64,000 nucleotides of DNA, taken from contig NZ_AOIO01000030.1 of NCBI RefSeq assembly GCF_000337555.1, forward strand, positions 1 through 64,000. Direction: 5' to 3'. Below are positions 7,866 to 16,493 of this stretch, one piece after another (position 1 is the stretch's first letter; each line of letters begins with the position of its first letter). The translations under genes were made by a program, and so were the position numbers. Source of the stretch: Natrialba asiatica DSM 12278 (GTDB lineage: Archaea; Halobacteriota; Halobacteria; Halobacteriales; Natrialbaceae). The notes under the pieces were generated by a model, which was given only the letters and a program-made list of their open reading frames with translations, had not been told where the DNA came from and did not search any database.

Positions 7866-9020
7866 ATGGAACGTGTCGCAGTCATCGGCTCGTCGATGAC
7901 CCAGTTCGGGCAGCGAGACGAGTGGATCGTCGAACTCCTCTCGGAAGCCGGACTCGCCTGTCTCGACGACGCGGGCGTCGACGCGTCGGATGTCGAGCAC
8001 CTGTACGTCTCGAACATGGCGAGCGGCGAGTTCGAGGGACAGACCGGAGCGATGAACGCGCTGGCCCAGGACATCGACGCGACGCCGGCGTACACCCAGC
8101 GGGTAGATCAGACGAGTTCGAGCGGCGGGGCGGGCATCTACGCCGCCTGGCAGTCGGTCGCGAGCGGGGCGAGCGAGATGACGCTGCTCGTCGGCGGCGA
8201 GAAGATGACTCACCGAACGACCGGCGAGGCGACGGACGTGATCGCCTCGTTGACGCATCCGGTCGAGTACAAACACGGCGTGACGCTGCCCTCGTTCGCG
8301 GGGTTGACCGCGCGACACTACCTCGATCGGTTCGATGCGCCCCGCGAGAGCCTCGGGAAGGTCGCCGTCAAGAACCACAAAAACGGCGTCGACAATCCGA
8401 ACGCGCAGTTCCGGAAGGAGGTCGATCTGGAGACGGTGCTGGAGTCGCCGATCGTGGCCGATCCGCTCCGACTGTACGACTTCTGTCCGATCACGGACGG
8501 GTCGGCGGCCCTGCTGTTGTGCCCCGAATCTGTCGCCCAGGAGTACGCCGACGAGTACGCCGTCATCACGGGTATCGACGGCGCGACGGACACGCACGTC
8601 GTCCACGAGCGCGAGGACCCGACCGTGATGGGCGGCGTCGTCGAGAGCGGCGAGGGGGCCTACGAGATGAGCGGCCGCGAGCCCGACGACATCGACGTCG
8701 CTGAACTCCACGATATGTTCACGATCCTCGAGTTCCTCCAGATGGAGGGACTCGGCTTCGCCGAGCAGGGCGAGGCCTGGGAACTCGTCGAAGAAGGGGA
8801 CACGGAACGCGACGGCGAGTTGCCGATCAACACCTCCGGTGGGCTGAAATCGAAGGGCCACCCGCTCGGCGCGAGCGGCGTCGCACAGGGGGTTGAGATC
8901 TACGAACAACTCGTCGGCGAAGCCGGCCCACGGCAGGTCGAGGCGGACGTGGGACTGTGCTGTAACGTCGGCGGCTTTGGCAACTGCGTTATCACCACCA
9001 TCATGGAGGCAGCACAATGA
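7866..9020 (+). CDS. Haloarchaeal serine-type thiolase, catalytic subunit
   Basis: The 384-residue protein has the thiolase fold and belongs to the haloarchaeal beta-ketothiolase alpha-subunit type described for BktB and PhaA of Haloferax mediterranei. At the position of the usual nucleophilic cysteine it has serine (QTSSSGGAG, Ser84 by alignment); the two histidines are His282 in ELHDMF and His332 in GHPLGASG, giving a Ser-His-His centre. The reaction would be condensation or cleavage of 3-ketoacyl-CoA, feeding polyhydroxyalkanoate or fatty-acid metabolism. The gene overlaps the OB-fold partner gene by four bases (ATGA), as expected for a two-subunit enzyme. Chain-length specificity cannot be read from sequence. 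Confidence 0.85.
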   Translation: MERVAVIGSSMTQFGQRDEWIVELLSEAGLACLDDAGVDASDVEHLYVSNMASGEFEGQTGAMNALAQDIDATPAYTQRVDQTSSSGGAGIYAAWQSVASGASEMTLLVGGEKMTHRTTGEATDVIASLTHPVEYKHGVTLPSFAGLTARHYLDRFDAPRESLGKVAVKNHKNGVDNPNAQFRKEVDLETVLESPIVADPLRLYDFCPITDGSAALLLCPESVAQEYADEYAVITGIDGATDTHVVHEREDPTVMGGVVESGEGAYEMSGREPDDIDVAELHDMFTILEFLQMEGLGFAEQGEAWELVEEGDTERDGELPINTSGGLKSKGHPLGASGVAQGVEIYEQLVGEAGPRQVEADVGLCCNVGGFGNCVITTIMEAAQ

Positions 9021-9376
9021 CGATGGACGCCTATCGGTACGAGGACGGCACGATCAGCTACCCTGGACATCCGCGCGGTCCCGACGGCGCGGAGCCGGTG
9101 GACACGATCGATCTGAGCGAGTTCACCGCGGAGGTCGTCACCTGGACGACCTCGACGGCGACACCCCCGGGCGTTCGCGAGCCGAACCACCTGGCGATCG
9201 TCGAGTTCACGATCGAGGGCGAATCGGTGCGCGCGATCGGACAGGTGACGACGGGCGAGATCGAGGTCGGTGAGGAGGTCCGGCCGGTTTCCGTCGACGA
9301 ACTCCGCGAGCCGGGCGCGGGCATTCGGGAGCCGGCGAGTCAGGAGTGGGACGGCTATCGGTTCGAGCCGGTTTAA
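9017..9376 (+). CDS. OB-fold partner subunit of the thiolase
   Basis: This 119-residue protein has the DUF35-type OB-fold pattern (central ATPPGVREPNHLAIVEFTIE and EIEVGEEVRPVSVDELREPG) but lacks the CxxC zinc ribbon often found in this family. In Haloferax mediterranei such a small beta subunit is required with the catalytic thiolase subunit. Start overlap with the thiolase stop supports co-translation; an in-frame ATG six bases later (9023) is an alternative. It would act in the cytoplasm as the non-catalytic half of the ketothiolase. Confidence 0.8.
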   Translation: MTMDAYRYEDGTISYPGHPRGPDGAEPVDTIDLSEFTAEVVTWTTSTATPPGVREPNHLAIVEFTIEGESVRAIGQVTTGEIEVGEEVRPVSVDELREPGAGIREPASQEWDGYRFEPV

Positions 9377-9394
9377 CGGGTGGGAACTCGTCTT

Positions 9395-10306
9395 CTATTG
9401 GCCGTTGTTGTCGGGATCGTCGTCGCCGCCATCGCCCTCGCTGTCGTCATCGGCGGCAGTCGTCGTATCGTCGCGTTCGTTGCCGCTGGCGTCCGATTCG
9501 CTCGACTCAGTATCGGAATCGCCGGCGTCGTGCTCGTCATCGGCCGGTGGCTCCTCGTCCGAACTGTACCGATCCTTCAGCGTCTCGAGTTCGGCGTCGA
9601 CATCGACGTTCGAGCCGTTCGCCGCCTCGGTTTCGTCCGTCGTCTCATCGCGCGGGGGGCGACCGTCGTCGATGTCGATCTGAACCACGTCGGTAGTCCC
9701 CGTCTCAGTGCTGTCACCACTGGTATCAGGAGTCCCGTCATCGGGACCGGACTCGCGGTCGGCAGTCGCTTCCCGGAGGCGAGTATCGACTTCGTCACGA
9801 AGCCGACGCGCCTCTGTGAGGAGCTCGCGGGCGTCTTCGTCCGCGGGAAGGGCATCCGACGAGGCCGCCCGCTGGAGTTGCGTGAGGACCGTATCGAGCT
9901 GTGAGAGTGTCGTACGACGAACGTCGGTGGCGCGCTCGCTGGTCGTTTCGGCCGCCGCCGACGCGCGATCCCTGGCCTCCCGTTCGGTGCGCACGAGGTT
10001 GAGGCCGCGCTGGAACGCCTCGAGTGCGCGCACGCTCGATTCGAGGGCGGTGATGGCGGCGGGAATAGCGAACTCGTCGGTGAACGCGAGAACTTCCCGG
10101 GGAGAGGGTGGCCGGAGCGGTGGTCCGGATGGCGCTGCGGGTGAGAACGGGGACCGGCGGTCGCTCTCGGCGAGTTCTTGACGGAGTAGTTCGATCGTGT
10201 CGGTGAGTTCGCGAACGGCCGTCGCGAGATCCTCGTCGGGGTCGGAGCGAGGAGAGTCGGAACCGGGACCGGAACCGGAGTCGGCGTTGGAGTCGGGGTC
10301 GCCCAT
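9395..10306 (-). CDS. Haloarchaeal coiled-coil protein of unknown function
   Basis: The 303-residue protein has a short Gly/Ser/Asp-rich start, a conserved core at about 28-155 with a leucine-rich coiled coil (VRELTDTIELLRQELAESD), a proline-rich SPFSPAAPSGPPLRPPSPRE linker and AFTDEFAIPAAITALESSV, and a long disordered acidic tail (about 180-303) rich in Asp, Glu, Ser and Thr. I believe this is a haloarchaea-restricted family (possibly DUF7547). No membrane segment or catalytic motif is seen. It is convergent with the thiolase operon, 18 bases from its end. Confidence 0.7.
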   Translation of the reverse strand: MGDPDSNADSGSGPGSDSPRSDPDEDLATAVRELTDTIELLRQELAESDRRSPFSPAAPSGPPLRPPSPREVLAFTDEFAIPAAITALESSVRALEAFQRGLNLVRTEREARDRASAAAETTSERATDVRRTTLSQLDTVLTQLQRAASSDALPADEDARELLTEARRLRDEVDTRLREATADRESGPDDGTPDTSGDSTETGTTDVVQIDIDDGRPPRDETTDETEAANGSNVDVDAELETLKDRYSSDEEPPADDEHDAGDSDTESSESDASGNERDDTTTAADDDSEGDGGDDDPDNNGQ

Positions 10307-10464
10307 ACGTCCCGTATGGGGTCACGGTATGAAAATCCGGCTGTCGGAAGGAGAGTGGCTCCCGATCGCGAGTCGACCGGCTGAACTCGGACGATGGGTA
10401 ACACCGTTTTTCTCCCGCATGCATTCCGAAATATTATGTGTGATCGGTACCTCTGTCAGCGAAG

Positions 10465-11232
10465 ATGGGGTCAGAATCTGGGGGTTCCGACGTCACGGAG
10501 ATGGACAGCGCGCCGGTTCCTGGGGGAACCGCTGACACCGAAAGGGAGACGACCTTCGCACAGACTCTCGACGCGCTCAAACGAGAGGGGAGTTCCGTCT
10601 TGGTAGTCGGTTCCGGGAGACAGAGGGCACACGAGGCCGTCTGCCGGCGGCTCGCAGGCGTTCACCGTGAGTCTGACTCGGAGACGCCGGAGACAGTTGA
10701 CTCGCACGGCGTCCAGTATCGACTGCGCGTCACAGACAACGCCGATGCAACAACCAGCGCGGACTCTTGGCAGGACTGTACGAACCAGCCGGTCCGAACG
10801 CGTACGATTTCCGCGGCTTCCGTCGATCGTTCTCGATCCAGTCACACGTACCCGCCCGAGTCGCCGCCGGGTGAGAAGCCGCTAATCGGCACGCTCGGCC
10901 TCGAAATTATCGATGCGATCGACGAGTTCGACCGGGAGACGGCCGACTGCAAACCGGCGGGTCTTCGTCTCTGTCTGGATTCACTGGTCACGTTGCTCGA
11001 CGAGCACGACACGGACGAGGTCTTTCGACTGTTGCATCTGGTGACGACCACCACCACTCACGTTCGGGGGGTCGGTCACGTCCATCTGCCGCTCGACTCC
11101 GACCACGACGCCGTTGCGTTGCTCGAACCGCTGTTCGATGCGATCGTCGAACTCCGAAGGCGTGACGGTATCGACGAACAGCGCTGGACGCTGCGCGATC
11201 GGGGACTGGTGACGGAGTGGGTGCCGGTCTGA
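10465..11232 (+). CDS. DUF7504-like haloarchaeal protein
   Basis: The 255-residue protein opens with a variable acidic start, then FAQTLDALKREGSSVLVVGS, the N-terminal strand and helix seen in a haloarchaeal RecA/MEDS-like family (DUF7504, from memory). A later block, LRLCLDSLVTLLDEHDTDEV then FRLLHLVTTTTTHVRGVGHV, is the conserved C-terminal half. There is no Walker A motif. Such proteins often occur as unlinked signalling-associated proteins, but no role is established. It stands alone between divergent and co-directional genes. Confidence 0.6.
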   Translation: MGSESGGSDVTEMDSAPVPGGTADTERETTFAQTLDALKREGSSVLVVGSGRQRAHEAVCRRLAGVHRESDSETPETVDSHGVQYRLRVTDNADATTSADSWQDCTNQPVRTRTISAASVDRSRSSHTYPPESPPGEKPLIGTLGLEIIDAIDEFDRETADCKPAGLRLCLDSLVTLLDEHDTDEVFRLLHLVTTTTTHVRGVGHVHLPLDSDHDAVALLEPLFDAIVELRRRDGIDEQRWTLRDRGLVTEWVPV

Positions 11233-11335
11233 TCGCTCTTCCCTTCTTGGCACCCGATAGACATCGATCGCGTACTCGGCAGTACGGCTTCCATCGATCC
11301 AAGCACTTTTCTCTCCGCCACTCCCCTCCACTGGT

Positions 11336-12088
11336 GTGCGAATCGAGAACAGTTTCATTCCCGTTCGCGGCGTCGGCGAGGTGACCGAACGCCGCCTCTG
11401 GGAACACGGAATTACCCACTGGGACGAGTTCGACGGCAGCGTCGTCGGTGACACGCTCACGGATCGGATCGAGACGTTCATCGAAACGGGTCGAACTCAC
11501 TTAGAGCAGGGCGACGTCGCGCCGTTCGCGGAGTCACTCCCCGCTGCGAGCCGCTGGCGACTCTACGAAAACGCCCGCGAGAACACGTGCTTTCTCGACA
11601 TCGAAACGACCGGTCTCGGTGCAAGCCACCACGACGTGACGACCGTTAGTCTTCACCGCAACGGCGAGACGACGACGTTCGTCAAGGGCCGAGATCTCAC
11701 GCGCGACCGACTCGTGGCTGCACTCGACGCCGCATCGCTGCTGGTCACGTTCAACGGCCAGCGCTTTGACGTGCCGTTTCTCGAGACCTGCTACGATCTG
11801 GACGTGACGACGCCACACGTCGACCTCATGTACCCCTGCAAGAAAATCGGCCTCGACGGCGGACTCAAAGCGATCGAACGGGATGTCGGTATCGACCGCG
11901 ACCTCCCCGAGATAAGCGGCCGCGATGCCGTCCGCCTCTGGCGGGAATACGAACGCGGCGACGACGCCGCACTCGAAACCCTGATCGAATACAACCGGGC
12001 GGACACGCAGCACATGGAACCGCTCCTTGAACTCGTCACAGAGCGGCTTCACGAGCAGGTGTTCGAATCGGTCTGTCGTGGCGAATAA
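11336..12088 (+). CDS. DEDD-type RNase H-like exonuclease domain protein
   Basis: The 250-residue product carries an RNase H-like exonuclease domain of the YprB type: ExoI motif FLDIETTGL near residue 86, ExoII around LLVTFNGQRFDVPFLE, and ExoIII in LIEYNRADTQHMEPLLE. The acidic residues in these motifs should bind two metal ions. An N-terminal helix-hairpin-like segment (FIPVRGVGEVTERRLWEHGI) suggests nucleic acid contact. Start is GTG 11336, with a cactttt TATA-like run about 30 bases upstream. DNA or RNA as substrate is not decided by the sequence. Confidence 0.8.
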   Translation: MRIENSFIPVRGVGEVTERRLWEHGITHWDEFDGSVVGDTLTDRIETFIETGRTHLEQGDVAPFAESLPAASRWRLYENARENTCFLDIETTGLGASHHDVTTVSLHRNGETTTFVKGRDLTRDRLVAALDAASLLVTFNGQRFDVPFLETCYDLDVTTPHVDLMYPCKKIGLDGGLKAIERDVGIDRDLPEISGRDAVRLWREYERGDDAALETLIEYNRADTQHMEPLLELVTERLHEQVFESVCRGE

Positions 12089-12141
12089 TTCTGGTCCCGA
12101 CAACCAGTACGTATACGGGTGTCGACCGGCCATCATCCCAC

Positions 12142-12552
12142 ATGACTCCAGGGACCGAACCGGACACAACAGCGGATACCTACGACGTCGAAATCGACGT
12201 TCGGCTCCGAGATATCGACTTCATGGGCCACGTTAACAACGCCACTTACGCAACCTACCTCGAACAGGCCCGAGAGGCCTATTTTCGGGACGTTTTCGAC
12301 ACCTCACTCGCCGATCTCGATACCGTTCTCGCACATCTCGAAATCAACTACAAGCAGCCTATCGAGGCCGACGCAACCGTCTCCATCGCGCTCACCGTCG
12401 GTGAACCCGGGACTGCGAGTCTCCCGCTCACGTACGAGATCTACGCCGACGAGTCCCTGGCAGCGACAGCCACGACCGTCCAGGTCTTCATCGACTCCAG
12501 TACCGGCGACTCACGTCCCATTCCGGAAACCTGGCGTTCCCAGCTCGACTAG
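12142..12552 (+). CDS. Acyl-CoA thioesterase, 4HBT family
   Basis: This 136-residue hotdog-fold protein has the 4-hydroxybenzoyl-CoA thioesterase signature DIDFMGHVNNATYATYLEQA at about residues 24-43, with the catalytic-type Asp and His (D..GHVNN). It would hydrolyse an acyl-CoA thioester in the cytoplasm. Length is normal. It follows the exonuclease gene by 53 bases on the same strand and may have its own promoter. The natural acyl-CoA is unknown. Confidence 0.85.
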   Translation: MTPGTEPDTTADTYDVEIDVRLRDIDFMGHVNNATYATYLEQAREAYFRDVFDTSLADLDTVLAHLEINYKQPIEADATVSIALTVGEPGTASLPLTYEIYADESLAATATTVQVFIDSSTGDSRPIPETWRSQLD

Positions 12553-12605
12553 TCACGACCCACCCATCGTTTTTCGATCGAGAGACTGTCTCGCCGGTGA
12601 AGACA

Positions 12606-12890
12606 CTACGACGAGTCCTCTCGCAATCTCACCTCACCGTCGCCTGTAATAACGACGTGATAGCCATTGAACGTGAACTCGACACGACCCGAAATTCGAT
12701 CGGACCCGTCCTGTCGTGGTGCAAACAGTGCATCCAGGGCTTCGGGATTGACGACAGCATAGAGGGATTCGTACTCGGGCGGTTCGATCTCGGTCGGATC
12801 GACTCCCTCCCGTTCGGCGACTGCGGCAATTACGTCAAAGCTAAGCGACCGCGTCTCGGCTGTCTCCGAACGATCGACTGAGAGTAGCAT
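12606..12890 (-). CDS. HalOD1 domain protein
   Basis: The 94-residue protein, starting MLLSVDRSETAETRSLSFDV, is a stand-alone Halobacterial output domain 1 (HalOD1). Key parts are SFDVIAAVAEREGVDPTEI, PPEYESLYAVVNPEALDALF and the C-terminal VEFTFNGYHVVITGDGEVRL. HalOD1 is known as an output module in haloarchaeal signalling proteins and as small single-domain proteins; its biochemical role is unknown. ATG 12890 is chosen over an upstream start because a perfect TATA element lies about 25 bases before it. The gene is convergent with the thioesterase gene. Confidence 0.85.
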   Translation of the reverse strand: MLLSVDRSETAETRSLSFDVIAAVAEREGVDPTEIEPPEYESLYAVVNPEALDALFAPRQDGSDRISGRVEFTFNGYHVVITGDGEVRLREDSS

Positions 12891-12910
12891 TGGCCGGACT
12901 CTTTCCTCGC

Positions 12911-12921
12911 CTATATATAAA
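12911..12921 (-). promoter_or_regulatory. TATA box of the HalOD1 gene
   Basis: On the minus strand this reads tttatatatag, ending 21 bases before ATG 12890. It both identifies the promoter and argues for the short start. Confidence 0.75.
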
Positions 12922-13583
12922 TCCACTGGCCTCAATCCAATCTTGTAGTACATATCTGTTGATCATCAGCCGTAGTTGTCCACTAGCGTATTTATTTCTA
13001 TAAATATAGTAGATAATATAGTTGAGTTCACCCCACTTGAGACGTTTCAGGGAACCGTATCCACCGAACAGGAACTCGTTGTAGGAGGCGGGACACGCTA
13101 CGGTTTCCGGCGTTCGAGGCTACTACGGGAGTCTGTCTTTGTTTCGGGAATTATTTAATAGATAGTTACCGAGTTCAGGCACGGTTCTCGCGCTTCCCGC
13201 GTACGTTCACGCGTCGGCGGGCACACCCGAACGCGAATTTGAGTCCGCCTTTGCGGCGAGCACGTTGGCTGTCGGTCCGGTGACGGTCGGTATCCTCACG
13301 TCGACGACGCCGTGGTAGTTACTCAATCGGGTACGATTCCGGGGACCGAGACCGACTCGGTTTCCTCGTGTGCTGTCTTCGTACTGTGTGAGAATACTCA
13401 GCCAGATACGGAGGCCGGTCGCGATTGCAGTGCAGGCTGGGGGAGAGGTCGTCGAGGTACTCGATATCCATCCGCGTAGATCCAGCGGTAGAACGAGCGT
13501 TGAACCGACGGTCCGAATACGGCGTTCTCCGAATACCGGACCGCGCCGAGACCGATCGGAGAAGCGTTGAACCCAACTGGGTA
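12922..13583. other. Gene-free, partly AT-rich region next to tRNA-Thr
   Basis: About 660 bases hold no supportable gene. A markedly AT-rich stretch at 12985-13022 contains tttatttctataaatatagt, and another AT run lies at 13148-13170. Open frames on the minus strand at 13200-13580 have basic, low-quality translations and run into the tRNA gene. Lower composition and lack of genes beside a tRNA 3' end fit a decayed integration region, but I found no duplicated tRNA end or integrase. Confidence 0.5.
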
Positions 13584-13657
13584 AGCCAGGGGTGGGATTT
13601 GAACCCACGAAGTCTCGATTACAAGTCGAGTGCATGAACCGCCCATGCTCCCCTGGC
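13584..13657 (-). tRNA. tRNA-Thr (anticodon TGT)
   Basis: The minus strand folds as a full 74-nt cloverleaf: acceptor GCCAGGG/CCCTGGC, D arm GCAT...ATGC, anticodon arm CTCGA-CTTGTAA-TCGAG with TGT in the centre, five-base variable loop, T arm GTGGG-TTCAAAT-CCCAC, and discriminator T, the usual base for archaeal tRNA-Thr. No intron is present and CCA is not encoded. Confidence 0.96.
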
Positions 13658-13669
13658 GCAGTCCGTTGG

Positions 13670-14236
13670 TTAGCAATCCTCCTTTGAGTGTGTATCGGTT
13701 TCTGTCCCGGAGTTCCGTTCGAGGGCCTCTCGGTCAGTTTCGGTATCGGTATCCGTCCCGGCTGCGGGCTCCTCGAGCGATCGTTTCATCGCCACTCGAT
13801 AGGACTCGTATCCGTGCGTTCGGTAAAACCGCCTGGCGTCCTCGTTTTGTGCCATCACTTCGAGAAGCAACACCTCCGCGCCCTTCGATTCGAGTTCGGC
13901 CGTGGCGGCCTCGAGTAGTGCGGACCCGATGCCCCGGTCGCGATAGGCCGGGTCGACGTAGAGATTCGAGAGAGTCCCACGCGTCCGCTCGAGTTCGAGA
14001 CTGCCCCGTTCGAGTGAGACGGAGGCAAAACCGACGATCGCGTCGGCGACGCGAGCGACGAGAAGGCCGTCGGCGACGCGGTGTGCGGCGAGGGTCTCGC
14101 GCATCAGTTCGCGGTTGGCCTCCGCGCGGACGGCCGAGTCGAACTCGCGCTGGCTGCGGGCGAGTTGAACCCAGAGATCGGTGACCGCTTCGAGATCGTC
14201 GCTCGTAGCGTGATCGATGGTTAGATCGGTTGTCAT
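13670..14236 (-). CDS. GNAT family N-acetyltransferase
   Basis: The 188-residue protein shows GNAT motifs: LSNLYVDPAYRDRGIGSALL (acetyl-CoA pyrophosphate loop RDRGIG, about residues 98-103) and EVMAQNEDARRFYRTHGYES near the end of the domain. It would move an acetyl group from acetyl-CoA to an amine; the acceptor is unknown. Residues after about 155 are a Thr/Asp/Glu-rich tail (TDTDTETDRE) encoded by hexanucleotide repeats. The stop lies 12 bases upstream-strand of the tRNA-Thr gene, which is on the same strand. Confidence 0.85.
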   Translation of the reverse strand: MTTDLTIDHATSDDLEAVTDLWVQLARSQREFDSAVRAEANRELMRETLAAHRVADGLLVARVADAIVGFASVSLERGSLELERTRGTLSNLYVDPAYRDRGIGSALLEAATAELESKGAEVLLLEVMAQNEDARRFYRTHGYESYRVAMKRSLEEPAAGTDTDTETDREALERNSGTETDTHSKEDC

Positions 14237-14278
14237 TGTCGGTTGTCGGTCATCGATCAGCGATCATCGATCGTCTGA

Positions 14279-15511
14279 TCAGTGGCCATCGTTACGATCG
14301 GAAGCGGTGTCAACAGTACGCTCGAGCGCGCTGACAGCAGGCAACTGATCGGCGGTCAGCATCTGCAACGCGGCGCCGCCGCCGGTGCTGACGTGTGAAA
14401 AGCCCTCGACGCCGAGTCGACGGAGCGCCGAGGCAGTGTCGCCGCCGCCGACGATACTCGTTGGCACGTCCGTCGCCGCGCCGTAGAGCCGTCTGGTTCC
14501 CAGTTCGAATCGGTCGTCCTCGAAGACGCCGGCCGGCCCGTTGAGGATAACGGTGCCTGCGTCCTCGAGAAGTCGCTCGTAGTAGGCGAGCGTCGATGAC
14601 CCGATATCCATCGCGGCCTCACCTTCCTGGGGCGGTAACGCGTTGACGCCGAGTTCGTGGCGGCCGTCGTCGCGGTCGACGGCGACATCGCGCGGCAGTG
14701 CGATCCGGTCGCCGTAGGCGTCGAGCAAGTCGCTGGCGCGATCGATCTCGTCCCAGTAGCCCTGTTCGTAGATGAAATCCGAACTCGCGTCGCCGAGGTC
14801 GACGCCGTCGGCGATGAGGAAGACGTTGGCGACGACGCCGGCGGTGAGGATGTGGTCGGCGAGGTCCTTCTCGAGAACGCTCCAGGCGACGTCGATTGAA
14901 TCGGGGACTTTCGCGCCGCCGAGGACGTAGATCCGCGGTTCGGGCGTCTCCTCGATCGAACCGAGCACGTCGAGTTCGGATTCCATGACGCGACCCGCAT
15001 ACCCCGGCACGACGGTTGGAAAGCCGACGAGCGAGGGCTGTGAACGGTGAGCGGCGGCGAAGGCGTCGTTCACGTAGGCATCGAGGACGGGTGCGAGATT
15101 CGCTACGAGCTGCGTTCGAGCCGCGCGGTCCGGATCGAATTCCATGTATTCCTCGCTGTAAAAGCGGGTGTTCTCGAGAACGACGCAGTCGCCGTCTTCG
15201 AGCGACTGGACGGCCTCGCGTGCGGCCTGGCTGAACGTTGCATCGACGTAGTCGACGGGACGGCCGAGCAGGTCGGAGAGACGGTCGGCATGTGGAGAGA
15301 GGCAGCCGAAGTCGTCACCGCCGGGTCGGCCCTGGTGGGCAAGAACGGCGACCCGACCGCTGCGCTCGAGCAATTCCGAGAGCGTATCGACGTGAGCACG
15401 GAGTCGGGCGTCGTCGGCGAGAGACCCGTCGTCGGCGATCGGACTGTTGATGTCGACGCGAACGCCGACGGTTGTCCCTTCGACGTCGAGGTCGTCGAGG
15501 GTATCGATCAT
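14279..15511 (-). CDS. pgk: Phosphoglycerate kinase
   Basis: The 410-residue protein is archaeal-type 3-phosphoglycerate kinase. Recognisable parts are the substrate-binding VGVRVDINSPI (DxNxP-type loop), LAHQGRPGG, LENTRFY, AYVNDAFAAAHRSQPSLVGF, the hinge YVLGGAKVPDSIDVA, and the nucleotide-binding C-terminal SIVGGGDTASALRRLGV with the STGGGAAL loop. It converts 1,3-bisphosphoglycerate and ADP to 3-phosphoglycerate and ATP in lower glycolysis and the reverse in gluconeogenesis. A short inverted repeat (15548-15562) lies about 44 bases upstream of the start. The 3' end is 42 bases from the acetyltransferase gene on the same strand. Confidence 0.96.
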   Translation of the reverse strand: MIDTLDDLDVEGTTVGVRVDINSPIADDGSLADDARLRAHVDTLSELLERSGRVAVLAHQGRPGGDDFGCLSPHADRLSDLLGRPVDYVDATFSQAAREAVQSLEDGDCVVLENTRFYSEEYMEFDPDRAARTQLVANLAPVLDAYVNDAFAAAHRSQPSLVGFPTVVPGYAGRVMESELDVLGSIEETPEPRIYVLGGAKVPDSIDVAWSVLEKDLADHILTAGVVANVFLIADGVDLGDASSDFIYEQGYWDEIDRASDLLDAYGDRIALPRDVAVDRDDGRHELGVNALPPQEGEAAMDIGSSTLAYYERLLEDAGTVILNGPAGVFEDDRFELGTRRLYGAATDVPTSIVGGGDTASALRRLGVEGFSHVSTGGGAALQMLTADQLPAVSALERTVDTASDRNDGH

Positions 15512-15547
15512 TGTCGGTCAGTCCACCGCGACACCCGAAAGGTCTTT

Positions 15548-15562
15548 CTATCGGAGAGATAG
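15548..15562. promoter_or_regulatory. Inverted repeat upstream of pgk
   Basis: CTATC (15548-15552) and GATAG (15558-15562) flank five bases, centred 44 bases upstream of the pgk ATG, where an activator or BRE-proximal regulator could bind. Arms of five are short, so chance occurrence is possible. Confidence 0.3.
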
Positions 15563-15760
15563 TCTCCGTCTGCTGTATCCGTGAGCCGTGATTACAGCGA
15601 CCATGAAACGGTCAGCGTCCCCGCTCACGTAGCCGCCAGAACCTGCAACCTGCACTTGTCAGAAAGTCTGCCAGTCAACAGTCAATTTAAAGGCCGATAG
15701 CGATCGCTGAACTCGTCCGTGGGCGGAACTGTGTGGTACAAAGCGCTACGAGACGGGACG

Positions 15761-16387
15761 TCATACCGTCCGGCAATCGGTACAGACCAGTTGGCCGTTC
15801 GCATCCCAGAGTTCGTCTGCGAGTGAGCCACAGGATTCACAGACGCCCTGTGTCGAATACTCGTCACCGCCGTTTGGCTGCAGTTGAGTCTGTGTGTCGA
15901 GTTCGGTTCCCGGCGTTGTGGCGGCGAGGCGTTCGTCGCCGCGGTCCTGATCGGCGACCGCACTCGATTCGGGGTCGGCCGTTCGTGGTGGTGTCATCGT
16001 TGCCTGGAACGAGCCGGCGGCGGCGATGACGTCGCGTTGGGTAACGACGCCGCGGAGTTCGGTATCGCGTTCGACGACGAGATTTCGGATGTTTTCACGA
16101 GCCATGATCGTCGCTGCGTCGGTAACCGACCGAGCCGGGTCGATGGAGATGACGGGTGCTGTCATGGCTTCGCTGACGGTCGTTTCAGCGGGATCGCGGC
16201 CGGCTGCGACGAGACCGAGGACGTCCCACTCGGTCATGATGCCGACTGGGTCAGCGCCGCGGACGACGAGCACACAGCCGGTGTGTTCCTCGCGCATGAG
16301 CGTTACTGCGTCCTGAACGGTGTCTGACTCGCTGACACCGACGTATTCGGTCGTCAGGACATCCCTGACCGACAGTTCCGATTCCAT
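15761..16387 (-). CDS. Two-CBS-domain protein with C-terminal zinc ribbon
   Basis: The 208-residue protein starts MESELSVRDVLTTEYVGVSE. Two CBS domains follow (about 5-60 and 70-125), with EEHTGCVLVVRGADPVGIMT and RENIRNLVVERDTELRGVVT as the typical second strands. A Ser/Thr/Asp-rich linker leads to a C-terminal zinc ribbon, CESCG...CTDC. CBS pairs usually bind adenosyl nucleotides as sensors; the zinc ribbon could mediate protein or nucleic acid contact. The short start is chosen because GTG 16399 adds only MCSH. Confidence 0.85.
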   Translation of the reverse strand: MESELSVRDVLTTEYVGVSESDTVQDAVTLMREEHTGCVLVVRGADPVGIMTEWDVLGLVAAGRDPAETTVSEAMTAPVISIDPARSVTDAATIMARENIRNLVVERDTELRGVVTQRDVIAAAGSFQATMTPPRTADPESSAVADQDRGDERLAATTPGTELDTQTQLQPNGGDEYSTQGVCESCGSLADELWDANGQLVCTDCRTV

Positions 16388-16493
16388 GTGTGAACACACC
16401 GCGCGGTCGGGCTAAAAACTACCTCCACCACACTTAAGCGGCCACACGCCGAAGTTCTCTGCTTCTACGGCACCAGTTACCGATACCAGACGG

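Noticed and set aside
13207-13676. Minus-strand frames running through the tRNA-Thr gene
   Set aside because: They translate the tRNA itself (for example STCNRDFVGSNPTP is tRNA-derived), so they are not genes.
16400-16493. Possible small gene between the CBS and GTP cyclohydrolase genes
   Set aside because: The gap is under 100 bases and contains only promoter-like taaaaact and cacttaag runs.
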